In this document: positions 48,257-58,891 of the stretch, piece by piece
Position numbering within the stretch: the stretch's first letter is position 1
How the letters are laid out: the number at the start of each line of letters is the position of its first letter
Assembly: GCF_017301335.1 (NCBI RefSeq)
Contig: NZ_CP071247.1
Coordinates: 2,790,001 to 2,854,000, forward strand
Direction: 5' to 3'
DNA: 64,000 nucleotides
DNA from: Marinobacter salinisoli
GTDB taxonomy: Bacteria; Pseudomonadota; Gammaproteobacteria; Pseudomonadales; Oleiphilaceae
Made by a program: the position numbers and the translations under genes
The notes under the pieces: generated by a model
Told to the model about the DNA's origin: nothing
Seen by the model: only the letters and a program-made list of their open reading frames with translations
Database searches by the model: none

Positions 48257-49426
48257 TTATTCGCTGGGCTGTATTTGCAGGACTGACATCCTGCCGCCGT
48301 TACCATAGATCAACAGGTTACCATTCTCCAGCCGCTGTGCCGGTACGCGGATACCGTCATCATCGAAATCCAACTGGCCCTGCAGGCTGCCATCCTCACG
48401 GGAAAACACGTGCAGGTAGCCTTCGTAATCTCCTGCCACGAGATAGTCACCGGAAATCACAGGCTGGGTCAGCTGACGCCAGGCCAGGCGATCTTGAGTC
48501 CAGAGTTCACGCCGGTCCGAGCCACGAAGCGCAACCACGTTCCCGTTGGCCGACGCCAGGTAGATGTTTCCACCGCCAATCGTGGGGGAATAGAGACTGG
48601 AAGCCTTGCGATTCCAGATTTCCTGTCCGGTGCGCACATCCACCAACGCCAGCTTGCCCTGATACCCAACCGCCATGATGGCGGTATCCACTACAATGGG
48701 TTGTCCGGAGATATCAACGAGTCGCTCGAGTTCGGTTCTGCCCTGAGGCTCGCCCACCGCGTATTGCCAAAGCGGCTGGCCGCTATCCGCTGACAACGCA
48801 ATCAGCTTGCCGTTGGAGAACGATGCAATGACCACATCCCCGCCAACCAGCGGTGCGGCAGCGGCTCGCATCGACAGGACCGGAACCACTCCGTCGTAAC
48901 GCCAGAGTTTGTCACCGGTGGCGGCATCAAAGGCGAGCACACGCCCATCGGTCGTCTGGGCAACAACCATTCGGCCATTGGATTGAGGCGCCGAGAGTAC
49001 CTCAGTGGGTAGCTCAACCCGCCAGGCTTCCGCACCATCTTCCCGCGAAAGCGCAACAAGATCCGCCTCCTGAGTGGTCAGGTAAAGACGTTCAGCGTCT
49101 CCTCCTACACCGGAGAAAATCCGATCCTTCAGTGTTTTTTTCCAAACCACCTTGCCCTGGTCCGCACCAACGGCATACACCGTGCCATCGGCCGACGCGG
49201 CATACAGTACATCACCGGTATTGAGCGGCGAGAGGTACAGATACTCATCATCATGGCCGTCGCCGACCGACATGCTCCAGACCGGCTCCAGCTCGACAGA
49301 GGCTTCGATGTCGGGTACCGGCCGCGGCTGTTCGAACGTATCCGTGGTGCTGCAACCAGCCGCGCCAAGCAGGACGGCGAGCCCCAGTAATCCGGGCGCT
49401 GATAGTCTGTTGCGAGAGCGCCGCAT
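48257..49426 (-). CDS. bamB: Outer membrane assembly lipoprotein BamB
   Basis: 389-residue beta-propeller lipoprotein of the BAM complex that folds outer-membrane proteins. The signal ends at the lipobox LLGAAGC (C25). Eight-bladed PQQ-like repeats are visible as [54 protein letters not shown] and similar. Its start overlaps the stop of the upstream TPR gene (TGATG), indicating coupling. Confidence 0.95.
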   Translation of the reverse strand: MRRSRNRLSAPGLLGLAVLLGAAGCSTTDTFEQPRPVPDIEASVELEPVWSMSVGDGHDDEYLYLSPLNTGDVLYAASADGTVYAVGADQGKVVWKKTLKDRIFSGVGGDAERLYLTTQEADLVALSREDGAEAWRVELPTEVLSAPQSNGRMVVAQTTDGRVLAFDAATGDKLWRYDGVVPVLSMRAAAAPLVGGDVVIASFSNGKLIALSADSGQPLWQYAVGEPQGRTELERLVDISGQPIVVDTAIMAVGYQGKLALVDVRTGQEIWNRKASSLYSPTIGGGNIYLASANGNVVALRGSDRRELWTQDRLAWRQLTQPVISGDYLVAGDYEGYLHVFSREDGSLQGQLDFDDDGIRVPAQRLENGNLLIYGNGGRMSVLQIQPSE

Positions 49427-50079
49427 CAGGCCCCCTCTCCAACGCCGAGGTCAGACAGCTTCAGCTCCAGGATGCCGGTTCGGCCAGCGTCACTTTGTTC
49501 GCGCGCAGCCAGATAGGCTTCCTTCGCCCCCGCTTCGTCGCCCTTGGCCAGCAGGATGTCGCCTCGCAATTCGGAGAAGATCGGCGCAAAGGGGCCAGCG
49601 TCGCTCGCCCCGTCAATCGTGGCAAGCGCTTCGTCGTGAAGGCCGGCATCAAACTGGGCCCGGGCGAGGCGATTCTGGATCACAAGCTTAAGTGCCTGAT
49701 GGTCGCCGGCCTGATCCTGAGCCCACTTCAGCGCTTCGATGGCGGCTTCCGCCTCACCGTCCACCAGATGCTGCTTTGCCAGAATCAGATTGCCGTATAC
49801 CGCGTAGGCACTGTCACCATGATCTTCCCGCAGCGCCTTGGCAACGAAATCGACGGTTTCGCCAGTGGTTTCATCAGACTGGTTGCCGAAAGCATTCAGA
49901 AGGTTGGCAAACTGGGCCGCGGCTTCAGCACGTTGCTGCGTCTCATGGTTCTGCCAAGCCTGCCAGCCAAAGACAATCGCCAGGGCAGCACCGATACCAA
50001 TCAGCAAAGAACTACCGTTTTTCTTCCACCAGTCCTTAATTGCCTGGATCTGTTCTTCTTCGGTGCGCAATTCAGCCAT
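49426..50079 (-). CDS. yfgM: YfgM-type membrane-anchored TPR protein
   Basis: 217 residues of the YfgM/UPF0070 family: a single N-terminal transmembrane helix (SSLLIGIGAALAIVFGWQAW, residues 23-42) followed by tetratricopeptide-like helices in the periplasm. YfgM is linked to the Sec translocon and periplasmic chaperones via PpiD in E. coli. TEEEQIQAIKDWWKKNG at the start is characteristic. It lies between hisS (44-base gap) and bamB, the conserved order. Confidence 0.93.
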   Translation of the reverse strand: MAELRTEEEQIQAIKDWWKKNGSSLLIGIGAALAIVFGWQAWQNHETQQRAEAAAQFANLLNAFGNQSDETTGETVDFVAKALREDHGDSAYAVYGNLILAKQHLVDGEAEAAIEALKWAQDQAGDHQALKLVIQNRLARAQFDAGLHDEALATIDGASDAGPFAPIFSELRGDILLAKGDEAGAKEAYLAAREQSDAGRTGILELKLSDLGVGEGA

Positions 50080-50123
50080 TGTGACTCCTGTAAATCAGTT
50101 TTACGTTGTTGTTCGAGGTAATT

Positions 50124-51404
50124 TCAGTGATTAAAAACGTTGCTCAGCGTGGTGGCCAGTTTCGCCTGCTCGATTTCCTGCTGGCCTTCATCGGAACGCA
50201 ACGGCTTCAGTGCAACGGTGCCATTTGCAAGTTCGTTTTCGCCGATGATCAGAGCATAACGGGCCCCGCTTTTGTCAGCCTTTTTCATCTGGCTCTTGAA
50301 GCTGCCCCCCCCACAATGGGACACAATGGTCAGCCCGGGTAACGCGCTGCGAAGCGATTCAGCCAGAACCATGGCCTGCGGGACTGCCGCCTCGCCCATC
50401 GCGGTGACATAGATATCGGCATTACTGGTGACGTGCGCCGGGATGAGATCAAGGGTTTCAAGCAACAAAATCAGGCGCTCCAATCCCATTGCGAAACCGA
50501 CCGCGGGCGTGGCCTTGCCGCCGAGCTGCTCAACCAGTCCGTCGTAACGACCTCCCGCACAGACGGTGCCTTGGGCGCCAAGGCTGTCAGTGACCCACTC
50601 AAAAACCGTCTTCCCGTAGTAATCGAGGCCACGTACCAGTGCCGGGTTTACGGTGTAAGCCACATCCGCCGCGTCCAGCAATGCCTTCAGCTGCTCAAAG
50701 TGAGCACGAGATTCATCGTCAAGGTAATCGTCGAAGCTCGGCGCGCCTTCAAGAATCGCCCGGGTAGACGCATCCTTGCTGTCCAGGATCCGCAAGGGAT
50801 TAGTTTCCAGACGGCGCTTGCTGTCCTCGTCCAGCTGATCTTTGTACTGGCCCAGGTAAGCCACCAGCGCTTCGCGGTAGACCTTTCGAGCCTGCGAGGT
50901 GCCGAGGGAGTTGATTTCCAGACGAGTGTGGCCGCCGAGCCCCAACGACTTCCAGAGTCTCGCGGTAAGAATCAGCAGTTCGGCATCGATATCCGGGCCG
51001 GTCATGCCGAAGCACTCCACGCCGATTTGATGGAACTGACGGTATCGACCTTTCTGAGGGCGTTCGTGGCGAAACATCGGCCCGATGTACCAGAGCCGGC
51101 GGGTCTGATTGAACAGCAGTCCATGTTCCTCAGCAGCACGCACACACCCGGCAGTGCCCTCTGGGCGAAGCGTCAGGCTGTCGCCATTGCGGTCTTCAAA
51201 GGTGTACATTTCCTTTTCAACGATATCGGTCACTTCACCGATGGAGCGCTTGAAAAGGTCAGTCTGCTCGACGATCGGCATACGGATTTCCTGATAGCCG
51301 TATTGCCCGAGCACGTTACGAACGGTGTCCTCGACAAACTGCCACACCGGTGACTGCTCCGGCAGGATGTCGTTCATGCCTCGAATTGCCTGAATCTTAG
51401 CCAA
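50124..51404 (-). CDS. hisS: Histidyl-tRNA synthetase
   Basis: Class II synthetase (426 aa) charging tRNA-His. Motif 1 includes [19 protein letters not shown], motif 2 [20 protein letters not shown], the histidine-A site [16 protein letters not shown] and motif 3 [17 protein letters not shown]-terminal anticodon-binding domain present. It is 58 bases after ispG and precedes yfgM. Length equals E. coli (424 aa). Confidence 0.97.
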   Translation of the reverse strand: MAKIQAIRGMNDILPEQSPVWQFVEDTVRNVLGQYGYQEIRMPIVEQTDLFKRSIGEVTDIVEKEMYTFEDRNGDSLTLRPEGTAGCVRAAEEHGLLFNQTRRLWYIGPMFRHERPQKGRYRQFHQIGVECFGMTGPDIDAELLILTARLWKSLGLGGHTRLEINSLGTSQARKVYREALVAYLGQYKDQLDEDSKRRLETNPLRILDSKDASTRAILEGAPSFDDYLDDESRAHFEQLKALLDAADVAYTVNPALVRGLDYYGKTVFEWVTDSLGAQGTVCAGGRYDGLVEQLGGKATPAVGFAMGLERLILLLETLDLIPAHVTSNADIYVTAMGEAAVPQAMVLAESLRSALPGLTIVSHCGGGSFKSQMKKADKSGARYALIIGENELANGTVALKPLRSDEGQQEIEQAKLATTLSNVFNH

Positions 51405-51462
51405 GTGAAACCCTTAAACCTATTGCTATCAACTGGAATCAATGAACCGAACGGGCTCAACC

Positions 51463-52575
51463 CTAGGAACGGGCGATGATCGCTTCGTCCTGCTCCTGCC
51501 GCCGCGCTACTTCGTCACGTATCAGACGCTCAAGATCGTCGGTTAGCGTGGCATTATCCAGCTTTTGGTTGGGCTTGCCAGACAGATAAAACAGGTTTTT
51601 CGGACTGCCCCCGGTCAGGCCGATATCGGCCTCTTTCGCTTCACCCGGGCCGTTGACAATACAGCCAATGATGGCCACGTCCATTGCGGTATTAACGTCC
51701 TCAAGGCGAGCCTCGAGGTCGTTCATGGTCTGGATAACATCGAAGTTCTGACGCGAACAACTCGGGCAGGCAATAAAGTTGATGCCACGGCTGCGCAATC
51801 TAAGGCTTTTCAGGATGTCGTAACCAACCTTGATCTCCTGTACCGGATCCGCCGCGAGGGATACCCGGATGGTGTCACCAATGCCGTCCATCAGCAGCAT
51901 GCCCAGCCCGATCGAGGACTTGACGGTACCGGAGCGGAACCCGCCAGCCTCGGTGATCCCCAAATGCAGCGGCTGTTCAATCTGGCTGGCAATATTGCGG
52001 TAGGCAGCGACGGTCATGAATACTTCGGAAGCCTTGAGGCTCACCTTGAAGTTCTGGAAATCGTGACGATCGAGGATGTCGATGTGGCGCATGGCCGACT
52101 CCACCAATGCCTCGGGAGTCGGTTCACCGTACTTGCGCTGGAGCTCTTTTTCCAGAGACCCGGCATTCACACCGATGCGGATCGGAATGTTTCGATCCCG
52201 CGCAGCACTGATCACCGCACTGACCCGATCCTCACGCCCGATGTTGCCCGGGTTGATGCGCAGGCAATCAACGCCCAGCTCAGCAACACGGAGGGCGATT
52301 TTGTAGTCAAAATGAATATCTGCAACCAGTGGCAGGTTGACCTTATCGCGAATCTGGCCGAACGCTTCCGCTGCTTCCATCGTTGGAACGGAAACACGGA
52401 CGATGTCGGCGCCGGCCTCTTCAAGCGCCTTGACCTGTTGAACCGTTGCCTCGACGTCGCAGGTATTGGTGTTGGTCATACTCTGCACCGCAATCGGCGC
52501 ATCACCACCAACGGGAACATTGCCCACCATGATTTGACGGGATTTGCGTCTTACGATCGGGGATTCCTGTTTCAT
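51463..52575 (-). CDS. ispG: 4-Hydroxy-3-methylbut-2-enyl diphosphate synthase (flavodoxin/ferredoxin)
   Basis: [4Fe-4S] enzyme (370 aa) of the MEP isoprenoid pathway converting MEcPP to HMBPP. TIM-barrel part: [54 protein letters not shown]. Cluster ligands: C in [14 protein letters not shown] and in [20 protein letters not shown]. Normal length. It follows rodZ by 34 bases. Confidence 0.97.
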   Translation of the reverse strand: MKQESPIVRRKSRQIMVGNVPVGGDAPIAVQSMTNTNTCDVEATVQQVKALEEAGADIVRVSVPTMEAAEAFGQIRDKVNLPLVADIHFDYKIALRVAELGVDCLRINPGNIGREDRVSAVISAARDRNIPIRIGVNAGSLEKELQRKYGEPTPEALVESAMRHIDILDRHDFQNFKVSLKASEVFMTVAAYRNIASQIEQPLHLGITEAGGFRSGTVKSSIGLGMLLMDGIGDTIRVSLAADPVQEIKVGYDILKSLRLRSRGINFIACPSCSRQNFDVIQTMNDLEARLEDVNTAMDVAIIGCIVNGPGEAKEADIGLTGGSPKNLFYLSGKPNQKLDNATLTDDLERLIRDEVARRQEQDEAIIARS

Positions 52576-52609
52576 AGGGTATTGACCGATAACTCTTGGT
52601 TTATGGTGT

Positions 52610-53848
52610 TCACAACGACAGAGTGAACTCCGAACGATTGTTTACAACGCGGAAATTGCTGAGGTCCACGGGCTGGCCGGCAAACTGGATGGCACTAACC
52701 GCATCGACGGCACCAACAACTACGCTCAACGGCGCCGTTCCGGAAACTTCAAGGCGGTCGCCGCTGCGGCGAAGCGCGCTCACCAGCCGGTCACCGTCCG
52801 CATCGGTAACCTGAATCCAGCAATCGCCGATAAAACTGATCTCCAGGCTTACGGTGGTACCGGCGGAGTCCTCGGTTGCCTGAACCGGCGCCGCTTCCGT
52901 TAACTCCGGGGCCGCTGAGTCTGTCTCTGACTCCAGCCCCGGTTCGCCGACCACCGGCTCCTGAGTCATGGTTTCCGAGACCTCGCCGTCGCCGACTGCC
53001 GCCTGTTGTTGCGTGCTGGTTTCTGTAGCTACCGATTCGGACTCTGTGATATCAGCCACACTTTCAGACAGCAATGGCTCCTCAACTGAGGCCTCGTCCG
53101 AGGCATCCGATACCGGCACTTCAGAACTCGTGTCAGCAACTCTGTCGTCAAGTGGTCGCTCATCCTGCTCAGCTGTCCCACCAGCGGCTTGCTCCCGGGC
53201 GGCGGAATCGAGCTCAGGCGCACCACCTGCCTCAGACACCGTTGCTGTCGCCGGGCTTTCTTCCGCGCTGCCGGTTCCTTCTGGAGAAGTCAGTTCCGGT
53301 TCCAGCGTTTGCTGCTCCAGAGTGCTTTCGCTGTCCGGTCCTGCGCTCGTTTCGGGATCTTCCAGAGCCCCTTCGGTATCACCCGGGGCGGAGGCGTTAA
53401 ACAGCTCTGACGGGAATTCAAAATCGGTTTTCGGCAAAATGAACGCAAACGCCAGGTAGCCGGCCAACACCAGAATCCCGGTAAAAAAGAGACCACGAGC
53501 CACACGGCGTTTCTTTTCACGACGCCGCTCAATATTGATCAGCGGGTTTGCCTCAACCGCCTCCTGTTTGGCCGCCCGCAGAGGCTCGAGTTCCTCATCC
53601 AGGTCGCTGATGATCTCATCTGCGCCCAGGCCGACCATGCGAGCGTAGGCCCTGACGTAGCCTTTCAAGAAGAGCTCGCTGTCGATTTTCTTGAATTCAC
53701 CAGCCTCAATAGCCTGAATAACGCCGGTTCTCAGGTGCTGGGCATTGGCAACGTCGGTCTCGCTCAAGCCAAGTTGCTCACGCGCCCTTTTCAACTTTTG
53801 CCCAACCGACTCCCTGGGTTCCGGCTGAGATACTTCATCATTGGCCAT
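52610..53848 (-). CDS. rodZ: Cytoskeleton protein RodZ
   Basis: 412 residues. N-terminal helix-turn-helix (about 15-85, [19 protein letters not shown]) that binds MreB, a transmembrane helix ([20 protein letters not shown], 118-137), an unusually long acidic Ser/Thr/Glu/Ala-rich linker (about 145-320), and a C-terminal DUF4115 beta domain ([20 protein letters not shown]). Supports rod shape with MreBCD. Its start overlaps the pilF stop by 11 bases, implying coupling. The linker is the odd part compared with E. coli RodZ (337 aa). Confidence 0.93.
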   Translation of the reverse strand: MANDEVSQPEPRESVGQKLKRAREQLGLSETDVANAQHLRTGVIQAIEAGEFKKIDSELFLKGYVRAYARMVGLGADEIISDLDEELEPLRAAKQEAVEANPLINIERRREKKRRVARGLFFTGILVLAGYLAFAFILPKTDFEFPSELFNASAPGDTEGALEDPETSAGPDSESTLEQQTLEPELTSPEGTGSAEESPATATVSEAGGAPELDSAAREQAAGGTAEQDERPLDDRVADTSSEVPVSDASDEASVEEPLLSESVADITESESVATETSTQQQAAVGDGEVSETMTQEPVVGEPGLESETDSAAPELTEAAPVQATEDSAGTTVSLEISFIGDCWIQVTDADGDRLVSALRRSGDRLEVSGTAPLSVVVGAVDAVSAIQFAGQPVDLSNFRVVNNRSEFTLSL

Positions 53849-54644
53849 TGGAAATCAGCACCTTATATTGTTGGTATTCGACTGACTCTGGGTAGTTATT
53901 CTTCAGCTGCAGCGCAAGACTGGCCGCCTGGTCATGGTCGTTCATGTTATGTGCGATACGAATCCCCGTGAGCAGACTCTCCGGAGAATGGCGCAGTCGC
54001 TGGTTTCTCTGCATCACTGAGGTAAGACGTGAGTAGTATCTAGAGGCATTGCTGTAGTCGCCCTGATCGGCTAACACACGAGACAGTGCCAACAATGAAC
54101 GGGCGTCCCCGCGGGACAGCTCAACCGCCCTTCGGTACGCGGCTTCGGCCTGTTCTGACTGGTCAAGCTGCTCTTCGGTCATCCCCAGGTTATAGAACAC
54201 CGAGCCCCGCTCCTTGTAATCGGTATCCCGTGAGGCGGCCCTGAACTGGTCACGCGCCTCTTCCATCCGGTTCTGTCCGAACAGAAACGCGCCGTAATAA
54301 ACCCTGCCCCGGGTGTAGTCCGGATCTGCATCGATGGCTCGCTCAAAACTGGATTCTGCCAGTTCGGTCTCGCCCTCCGTGTTGTAGACCAGGCCCATAG
54401 CGGCCCTGGCGGAGGCACTGTCGGCATCAAGCTCCAGCGCCCGATCAAGGTGGTGACGGGCGCGCTCAAGGTTGCCCTGTCCGATATAGGCGGTTGCCAG
54501 CTGAACGTAATCCTCGATGGCTTCCTGGCGATCAGCCTCCCGGGAAAAACGGCTATCTACCGTGGTCACGCAACCTGTGACAAACAAAGCAGCCAGCAGC
54601 ATGGCTACAGCCTCTAAACGCCAATTTGCCTTTCCGGATGTCAC
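53838..54644 (-). CDS. pilF: Type IV pilus biogenesis/stability lipoprotein PilF (PilW)
   Basis: 268 residues: lipobox LFVTGC (C25) and six TPR-like repeats (QLATAYIGQGNLERARHHLD; AAMGLVYNTEGETELAESSF; SVFYNLGMTEEQLDQSEQAE; DARSLLALSRVLADQGDYSN). PilF pilots the PilQ secretin to the outer membrane for twitching pili. Its place between rlmN and rodZ is conserved in Pseudomonas. Confidence 0.93.
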   Translation of the reverse strand: MTSGKANWRLEAVAMLLAALFVTGCVTTVDSRFSREADRQEAIEDYVQLATAYIGQGNLERARHHLDRALELDADSASARAAMGLVYNTEGETELAESSFERAIDADPDYTRGRVYYGAFLFGQNRMEEARDQFRAASRDTDYKERGSVFYNLGMTEEQLDQSEQAEAAYRRAVELSRGDARSLLALSRVLADQGDYSNASRYYSRLTSVMQRNQRLRHSPESLLTGIRIAHNMNDHDQAASLALQLKNNYPESVEYQQYKVLISNGQ

Positions 54645-54685
54645 AGTGTCACCTACCTCATACAGGCTTGTTGCTGGTTATCGGA

Positions 54686-55798
54686 TCAGGGATTAACCTG
54701 CTGAACATCAATATATCGCTGACTTCGCCGAGTCCTGTCCTCTACGCGCCCGACCAACTGACCGCACGCGGCATCAATGTCGTCGCCGCGAGTGGTACGA
54801 ATCGTCGTCACATAACCCGCCTCATTCAGTACCGCCTGGAACCGGCGGGTTGCATTCATGCTCGGGCGTTTGAAATCGCTCTCCGGGAAAGGATTGAACG
54901 GAATCAGATTGATCTTGCACGGCAGCCCCCTCAGCAGGCTAACCAGCTGCGTGGCGTGTTCGGGCTGATCATTCATTCCTTCGATAACCGTGTACTCGAT
55001 CGTTGCCTTTCGCTTGTCAGGGAGGCGGGCAAGATACCGGCGCGTGGCAGCCAGAAGCTCGGAGATCGGGTACTTCTTGTTCAACGGCACAAGCTTGTTA
55101 CGCAGTTCGTCGTTCGGCGCATGCAGTGAGATGGCCAGAGACACATCAGTCACCTCGCCCAGGCGATCAATAGCGGGAACAACACCCGAGGTACTGAGCG
55201 TCACGCGACGCTTGGAAAGACCATACGCCAGGTCTTCCATCATCAGGTTCATGGCGTCGACAACGTTATCGAAGTTCAGCAGCGGTTCGCCCATTCCCAT
55301 CATCACCACATTGGTGATGGGGCGGTCCGAGCCGTTTTCAAACGGCATGAATGATTTGCGCGCTACCCAGACCTGCCCGATAATCTCGGCGGCGGTGAGG
55401 TTGCGGTTGAAGCCCCGCTTTCCCGTAGAGCAGAACGTGCAATCCAGGCTGCAACCGATCTGCGAAGACACACACAAGGTGCCACGTTCGCCATCCGGAA
55501 TCAGAACAGTCTCAACGCTGTTGCCGTTGTCCATCCGCATAACCCACTTGCGGGTCCCGTCCTTCGAGGTTTCGTCATACACCACCTCTGGACCACGAAT
55601 TTCGGCAATCTCTTTCAGTTTTTCACGCAATGCCTTACTGACATTGGTCATTTGATCGAAGTCATCCACACCAGACTGGTGCATCCACTTCAGGATCTGA
55701 GTGGCACGAAAACGTTTTTCCCCCAGGGATTCGAAAAAAGCCTCCAGCTTCGTCTTTGGCATCCCTAGCAGATTCGTTTTTTCAGCGGCCGCCGTCAT
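54686..55798 (-). CDS. rlmN: Dual-specificity RNA methyltransferase RlmN
   Basis: Radical SAM enzyme (370 aa) making 2-methyladenosine at A2503 of 23S rRNA and A37 of some tRNAs. The [4Fe-4S] motif is [11 protein letters not shown], with [17 protein letters not shown] and the SAM region; the methyl-carrying C-terminal Cys is in DIDAACGQL. The frame extends to 55855, but ATG 55798 preceded by GAGG starts the usual [13 protein letters not shown]. It is 41 bases before pilF. Confidence 0.95.
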   Translation of the reverse strand: MTAAAEKTNLLGMPKTKLEAFFESLGEKRFRATQILKWMHQSGVDDFDQMTNVSKALREKLKEIAEIRGPEVVYDETSKDGTRKWVMRMDNGNSVETVLIPDGERGTLCVSSQIGCSLDCTFCSTGKRGFNRNLTAAEIIGQVWVARKSFMPFENGSDRPITNVVMMGMGEPLLNFDNVVDAMNLMMEDLAYGLSKRRVTLSTSGVVPAIDRLGEVTDVSLAISLHAPNDELRNKLVPLNKKYPISELLAATRRYLARLPDKRKATIEYTVIEGMNDQPEHATQLVSLLRGLPCKINLIPFNPFPESDFKRPSMNATRRFQAVLNEAGYVTTIRTTRGDDIDAACGQLVGRVEDRTRRSQRYIDVQQVNP

Positions 55799-55826
55799 TA
55801 CATAACCTCGATCAAATAACCAATGC

Positions 55827-55849
55827 GGAGGCGGCTTATCGCCGCCTCC
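55827..55849 (-). terminator. Hairpin between ndk and rlmN
   Basis: On the minus strand GGAGGCGGC-gataa-GCCGCCTCC is a perfect 9-bp stem 11 bases after the ndk stop, followed by a weak T-rich stretch (GCATTGGTTATTTG). Probably a partial terminator. Confidence 0.55.
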
Positions 55850-55860
55850 AGACAAACCAA

Positions 55861-56289
55861 TCAGCCGCGCGGGCAGATCTCGTTGTCATTGAAGAAGTAA
55901 GCTACTTCGCGCTCAGCAGATGCTGCGGAGTCCGAACCGTGAACAGCGTTCGCATCGATAGAAGAGGCAAAGTCCGCACGGATAGTGCCGGCCTCAGCTT
56001 CTTTCGGGTTGGTTGCACCCATCAGATCACGGTTCTTCAGGATGGCACCCTCGCCTTCCAGTACCTGAACCACAACCGGGCCAGAGGTCATAAAGGCAAC
56101 CAGGTCGTTGAAGAACGGACGCTCTTTGTGCTCAGCGTAAAAGCCTTCGGCCTGCTCCTGAGTCAGGTGCATCATTTTGGCAGCAACAATTTTCAGGTCA
56201 GCTTTTTCAAAGCGGCTGTAGATTTCGCCGATCACGTTCTTTGCTACCGCGTCGGGCTTGATAATAGAGAGCGTACGCTCAGTTGCCAT
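55861..56289 (-). CDS. ndk: Nucleoside diphosphate kinase
   Basis: 142 residues; transfers gamma-phosphate between nucleoside triphosphates and diphosphates through a phospho-histidine. [20 protein letters not shown] at the start, and [16 protein letters not shown] at the end; the active-site His is in NAVHGSDS. It lies directly between iscS and rlmN. Confidence 0.97.
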   Translation of the reverse strand: MATERTLSIIKPDAVAKNVIGEIYSRFEKADLKIVAAKMMHLTQEQAEGFYAEHKERPFFNDLVAFMTSGPVVVQVLEGEGAILKNRDLMGATNPKEAEAGTIRADFASSIDANAVHGSDSAASAEREVAYFFNDNEICPRG

Positions 56290-56331
56290 GGTGTTTCTCC
56301 ATTAAGTTCAGGGTTAAAATTCAGGCCTGCG

Positions 56332-56360
56332 ATTATACGCAGTCCTAAGCCGGCTGCCTA
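56332..56360 (-). promoter_or_regulatory. ndk promoter overlapping the iscS stop
   Basis: On the minus strand TAGGCA (56355-56360), 17 bases, TATAAT (56332-56337) with an extended TGCG immediately upstream of the -10. Start near 56325, 36 bases before the ndk ATG. Four of six -35 bases match. Confidence 0.6.
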
Positions 56361-57506
56361 CCGCACCGCGCGCAGGCGAGATACAACGTCAATAATATGT
56401 TTGCTGGCGAACTTCACATCATCAGAGGACGTGAAACGACCAAACGAAAAGCGCAGGGCCCGGTGAGCCTGCTCGTCGTTCAGCCCTATGCCTCGCAGCA
56501 CAAAAGAGGGCTCCATAGTCGCCGAGGCGCAGGCAGAACCAGAGGACACCGCCAGCTCTCGCAACCCCAACATCAGGGATTCCGCTTCCACCCTGTCAAA
56601 CGAAAGGTTTACGATACCCGGCACACGATGCTGCGCACTGCCATTGAGCGTGACCCCGTCAAGGTCAGCAAGCTGCGCAAGAAAGTCCGCCCGCAGCTGC
56701 TCTAGGCTGCCCATTTCTTCCTCAAGAAGGTCCCCGGCCAGCGCGAAGGCTTTCCCCATGCCCACAATCTGATGAGTGGGCAGCGTGCCCGAACGCATGC
56801 CCCGCTCATGACCGCCACCATGAATCTGCGCCTCAATCCGAACGTCCGGAGATCGGCGAACGTAGAGTGCGCCCACCCCCTTGGGGCCGTATACCTTGTG
56901 GCCAGACAGTGACATCAGGTCAACCGACAACTCGGCCACATTCAGCGGCAGCTTGCCGGCGGCCTGAGCCGCGTCAACATGAAACAGAACCCCTCGATCG
57001 CGAAGTAATGCGCCGATGGCTGCCACATCGGTGACACAGCCCAGCTCGTTGTTCACCAACATCAGGCTCACCAGCACGGTGTTGCCCTGGAGGGCATTCT
57101 CAACCTGATCCGGAAGAATCCGCCCATCTCCCTGCGGCTGCAACCAGGTCACCTCAACGCCACGCTGCTCCAGCCATTTGCAGGTATCCAACACCGCCTT
57201 ATGTTCGATAAGCGAAGTAATGATGTGAGGCCGCTCCCAGCCGCCAACGGCACCCTTGATGGCCAGGTTGTCGGATTCGGTGGCGCCGGAGGTCCAGACG
57301 ATTTCCCGCGGATCGGCCCCGATCAGCTGGGCGACCTGCCGCCGGGCTTGCTCAACGGCAGCCTCAGCCTGCCAGCCATACATGTGCGAACGTGACGCAG
57401 GATTGCCGAACACGCCATCCAGGGTCAGGTATTTGGTCATTTCTTCTGCAACAGAAGGATCAACGGGCGTCGTCGCCGCGTAATCCAGGTAGACGGGCTT
57501 ATTCAT
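56358..57506 (-). CDS. iscS: Cysteine desulfurase IscS lacking the C-terminal IscU-binding tail
   Basis: PLP enzyme (382 aa) that takes sulfur from cysteine. Catalytic parts are intact: [31 protein letters not shown], the PLP Lys in [17 protein letters not shown], and the mobile-loop Cys in [19 protein letters not shown]. The protein stops at VVSRLRAVR, where E. coli IscS (404 aa) goes on for about 21 residues (SPLWEM...) that contact IscU. iscU-iscA-hscB-hscA-fdx are not found downstream; ndk follows after 68 bases. It is 20 bases downstream of iscR. Still most likely IscS, but its partner scaffold is not local. Confidence 0.9.
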   Translation of the reverse strand: MNKPVYLDYAATTPVDPSVAEEMTKYLTLDGVFGNPASRSHMYGWQAEAAVEQARRQVAQLIGADPREIVWTSGATESDNLAIKGAVGGWERPHIITSLIEHKAVLDTCKWLEQRGVEVTWLQPQGDGRILPDQVENALQGNTVLVSLMLVNNELGCVTDVAAIGALLRDRGVLFHVDAAQAAGKLPLNVAELSVDLMSLSGHKVYGPKGVGALYVRRSPDVRIEAQIHGGGHERGMRSGTLPTHQIVGMGKAFALAGDLLEEEMGSLEQLRADFLAQLADLDGVTLNGSAQHRVPGIVNLSFDRVEAESLMLGLRELAVSSGSACASATMEPSFVLRGIGLNDEQAHRALRFSFGRFTSSDDVKFASKHIIDVVSRLRAVR

Positions 57507-57526
57507 GGTGTTTCTGGGCTTGGAGT

Positions 57527-58024
57527 TCAGGCCGGCGCCTGACTCGACAGGCGGTCGGTATTGATCGTATCAGAAGCACCGTCCGACTGACGGCGATTCT
57601 GCCGGTCCGCAACCTGGCGGATTTCATGCTTCTTCATCAGATCGCCCAGGCTGATTTCGCTCAGGAACTGATGAATCTGATCACTGAGATCGGACCACAG
57701 GTGATGAGTCAGGCACTTTTCGCCTTTCTGGCAATCACCTTTGTTACCGCAACGCGTAGTATCGAGCGATTCGCTCACCGCATCGACCACCTCGGCGATA
57801 TACACGTCATCGGGTGTTCGGCTCAGGCGGTAGCCGCCCCCCGGTCCGCGAATACTGATTACCAGATTCTCCCGGCGCAGCCGGGCAAATAGCTGCTCAA
57901 GGTAAGACAGCGAGATCTCCTGCCGGGAGGAAATGTCGGCAAGACTCACCGGCCCCTGGTCTCCATGCAGAGCCAGATCCAGCATCGCCGTAACGGCATA
58001 GCGGCCTTTCGTCGTGAGTTTCAT
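57527..58024 (-). CDS. iscR: Iron-sulfur cluster regulator IscR
   Basis: 165-residue Rrf2-family regulator. N-terminal winged helix ([38 protein letters not shown]). The [2Fe-2S] ligands are all present: [17 protein letters not shown] (Cys-x5-Cys-x5-Cys plus His). Holo-IscR represses isc genes at type 1 sites; a matching site covers its own promoter (58077-58101). The C-terminal tail is longer and Gln/Arg/Asp-rich. Confidence 0.96.
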   Translation of the reverse strand: MKLTTKGRYAVTAMLDLALHGDQGPVSLADISSRQEISLSYLEQLFARLRRENLVISIRGPGGGYRLSRTPDDVYIAEVVDAVSESLDTTRCGNKGDCQKGEKCLTHHLWSDLSDQIHQFLSEISLGDLMKKHEIRQVADRQNRRQSDGASDTINTDRLSSQAPA

Positions 58025-58068
58025 AACCTCTGCCCGAGCGTGGATATCAATCCGGTAAAGCAGGAGCG

Positions 58069-58101
58069 AGTATGAATTGACCTACTAAAACAGTCAAGTA
58101 T
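58069..58101 (-). promoter_or_regulatory. iscR promoter with type 1 IscR site
   Basis: On the minus strand TTGACT (58092-58097), 17 bases, CATACT (58069-58074). The sequence ATACTTGACTG-TTTT-AGTAGGTCA (58078-58101) matches most of the published type 1 IscR consensus (ATASYYGACTRwwwYAGTCRRSTAT) and covers the -35 element, so IscR autorepression is likely. Start near 58062. Confidence 0.7.
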
Positions 58102-58889
58102 TAGCCCTGGCGCTGGCTAGGCTCGTCCCGCACACAGTCAAAGTCCTCTTCGGCCAGCGGCGGCAACTCTCCGTTCGGATAATCGGCATTCAATTTCTTC
58201 AGTGCCTGGCACATGTTTTCGATGCGATCATCCACCGCATGCATGTGATCAAGCAAGGCTCGAACCGAACGCGCCACCGGGTCAGGCATTTCTTCCGTAA
58301 CGCCGTAGGCGTCGAAGCCCATGCGTTGTTCCATTTCCTTACGCCGAACTTCTTCTCCGCCCTCTTCAGGACGCTTGACGATGACACGACCGGGAATGCC
58401 AACCACCGTCGCTCCGGCCGGCACCTCTTTGGTGACCACCGAATTGGAGCCCACTTTGGCGCCCTCGCCAACTTCAAACGGCCCGAGAATCTTCGCGCCG
58501 GCACCGACCACCACCCCATTGCCTATGGTGGGATGCCGCTTGCCCTTGTTCCAGCTGGTACCACCCAGTGTGACGCCCTGATAAAGGGTTACGTCATCGC
58601 CAATGATCGTGGTCTCGCCAATGACCACACCCATGCCATGATCGATAAAGAACCGACGCCCAATGGTTGCCCCCGGATGAATCTCAACCCCGGTAAACCA
58701 GCGGGCAAGCGTGGAAAGGGTTCGAGCTACCCACTTGAGGCCGTGACACCACAGCCAATGAGCCATGCGATGAAACAGAAGCGCATGCAGCCCCGGGTAG
58801 TTGGTCAGAACCTCGAAGGTATTCCGGGCTGCCGGGTCTCGGTGAAAAACGCTATTAATGTCTTCCCTTAATCGCTCGAACATCGCCAT
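58101..58889 (-). CDS. cysE: Serine O-acetyltransferase
   Basis: 262 residues with the left-handed beta-helix hexapeptide repeat acyltransferase fold: [60 protein letters not shown], with the catalytic His in the first and second. Makes O-acetylserine for cysteine synthesis. CysE beside iscR-iscS couples cysteine supply with its use, as in Azotobacter and Pseudomonas relatives. 2 bases after trmJ. Confidence 0.94.
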   Translation of the reverse strand: MAMFERLREDINSVFHRDPAARNTFEVLTNYPGLHALLFHRMAHWLWCHGLKWVARTLSTLARWFTGVEIHPGATIGRRFFIDHGMGVVIGETTIIGDDVTLYQGVTLGGTSWNKGKRHPTIGNGVVVGAGAKILGPFEVGEGAKVGSNSVVTKEVPAGATVVGIPGRVIVKRPEEGGEEVRRKEMEQRMGFDAYGVTEEMPDPVARSVRALLDHMHAVDDRIENMCQALKKLNADYPNGELPPLAEEDFDCVRDEPSQRQG

Positions 58890-58891
58890 CT

